From Caryophanales bacterium UBA6259 (GTDB taxonomy: Bacteria; Bacillota; Bacilli; Tepidibacillales; Tepidibacillaceae): 50,107 nucleotides of DNA. This document shows positions 49,986 through 50,107 of this stretch, piece by piece. Within the stretch, counting starts at the first letter, position 1; each line of letters begins with the position of its first letter. The translations under genes were made by a program, and so were the position numbers. The notes below the pieces were generated by a model. The model searched no databases, was not told where the DNA came from, and saw nothing but the letters and a program-made list of their open reading frames with translations. Location: NCBI GenBank assembly GCA_002441135.1, contig DJVJ01000042.1:62697-112803 (forward strand). The letters are read 5' to 3'.

Positions 49986-50107
49986 ATACAAATACTTTAA
50001 CAATTCACCGCTGTAATATGTTATAATAAAGTATATACAGAACGAGTATTGGAGGAAAATTCCGTGTTGAAATCAGATAAAAATAAACAATCAAATTTTG
50101 AATTTAT
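49953..50107 (+). mobile_element. Left end of a probable IS1182-type insertion sequence (truncated by window)
   Basis: The hairpin at 49955-49977 resembles a transposon terminus, and a promoter-like stretch (TATAAT at about 50021) and GGAGG lead into an open frame. The rest of the element lies beyond the window. Confidence 0.45.
50064..50107 (+). CDS. N terminus of a probable IS1182-family transposase (partial)
   Basis: The frame starts at GTG 50064 behind TTGGAGG and reads MLKSDKNKQSNFEF... before the edge. Transposases of the IS1182 type begin with this kind of short basic stretch followed by a Phe/Glu strand, but 14 residues are too few to be certain. A GTG/TTG choice (50064 or 50067) cannot be resolved. 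Its neighbouring hairpin supports an insertion sequence. Confidence 0.45.
   Translation, partial: MLKSDKNKQSNFEF

Noticed and set aside
1..50107. CRISPR arrays, rRNA and tRNA genes
   Set aside because: No regularly spaced repeats or cloverleaf/rRNA sequence was noticed by eye; a tool search would be needed to exclude a tRNA completely.

Overview
The window is low-GC DNA of a Firmicute, most likely an anaerobic or facultatively anaerobic member of the Bacillaceae and relatives. The evidence is the strong AGGAGG-type ribosome sites, a FapR operator before fabI, a YqgQ-family gene, a YfhO/CsbB/GtcA-type teichoic-acid glycosylation set, a Fur box before feoAB, and short genes separated by classic hairpin-plus-T terminators. 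A lineage such as Tepidibacillus or Vulcanibacillus is a guess, not shown. No rRNA, tRNA or CRISPR array was seen, and no gene-free stretch exceeds about 300 bases.

1-15 kb is mostly housekeeping and redox metabolism. It holds the tail of a hemerythrin-like gene, ispH, an SDR, a seven-bladed FG-GAP propeller protein, an MFS transporter, a zinc-ribbon mini-protein, a cell-wall amidase, a DUF2935 protein, CoA-disulfide reductase, a soluble P-type-ATPase-like HAD, a thioesterase, an NSS symporter, a tungsten/molybdenum aldehyde oxidoreductase (AOR) overlapping a MoaD-like gene, an azoreductase and fabI. 15-21 kb has a small secreted protein next to an OmpR-type two-component system, then Fur-controlled feoA-feoB-feoB-associated genes. 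21-27 kb (minus strand) has yfhO-csbB-gtcA-like glycosylation genes and an MMPL/RND exporter.

27.3-40.4 kb is the most interesting part: a self-contained anaerobic-respiration island. A periplasmic binding protein, a membrane histidine kinase and an NtrC-type regulator precede a BCA-ordered molybdoenzyme operon (four-cluster ferredoxin subunit, NrfD-type membrane subunit, 1040-residue Tat-exported catalytic subunit with Mo-bis-MGD signature) plus a TorD chaperone and a TatA. The layout matches tetrathionate reductase (ttrBCA) and Bacillus selenate reductase (srdBCA); the substrate cannot be told from the sequence. Two near-perfect sigma-54 promoters (27411-27426 and 34130-34146) sit before an unrecognised 200-residue protein and before the reductase operon. 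Both are preceded by the same TGYCA-N3-TGRCA palindrome, which defines a local regulon. A stand-alone TnpB element, with a LexA-like box inside its promoter, separates the first regulon gene from the regulators.

40.5-50.1 kb holds yqgQ, a TrpXYZ-like ABC transporter (its binding protein is the same family as the sensor-linked one), an SDR, two MFS transporters, a small membrane protein, a cytoplasmic-type subtilase with an unknown partner, an unknown proline-rich protein, and the edge of what looks like an IS1182-type insertion sequence.
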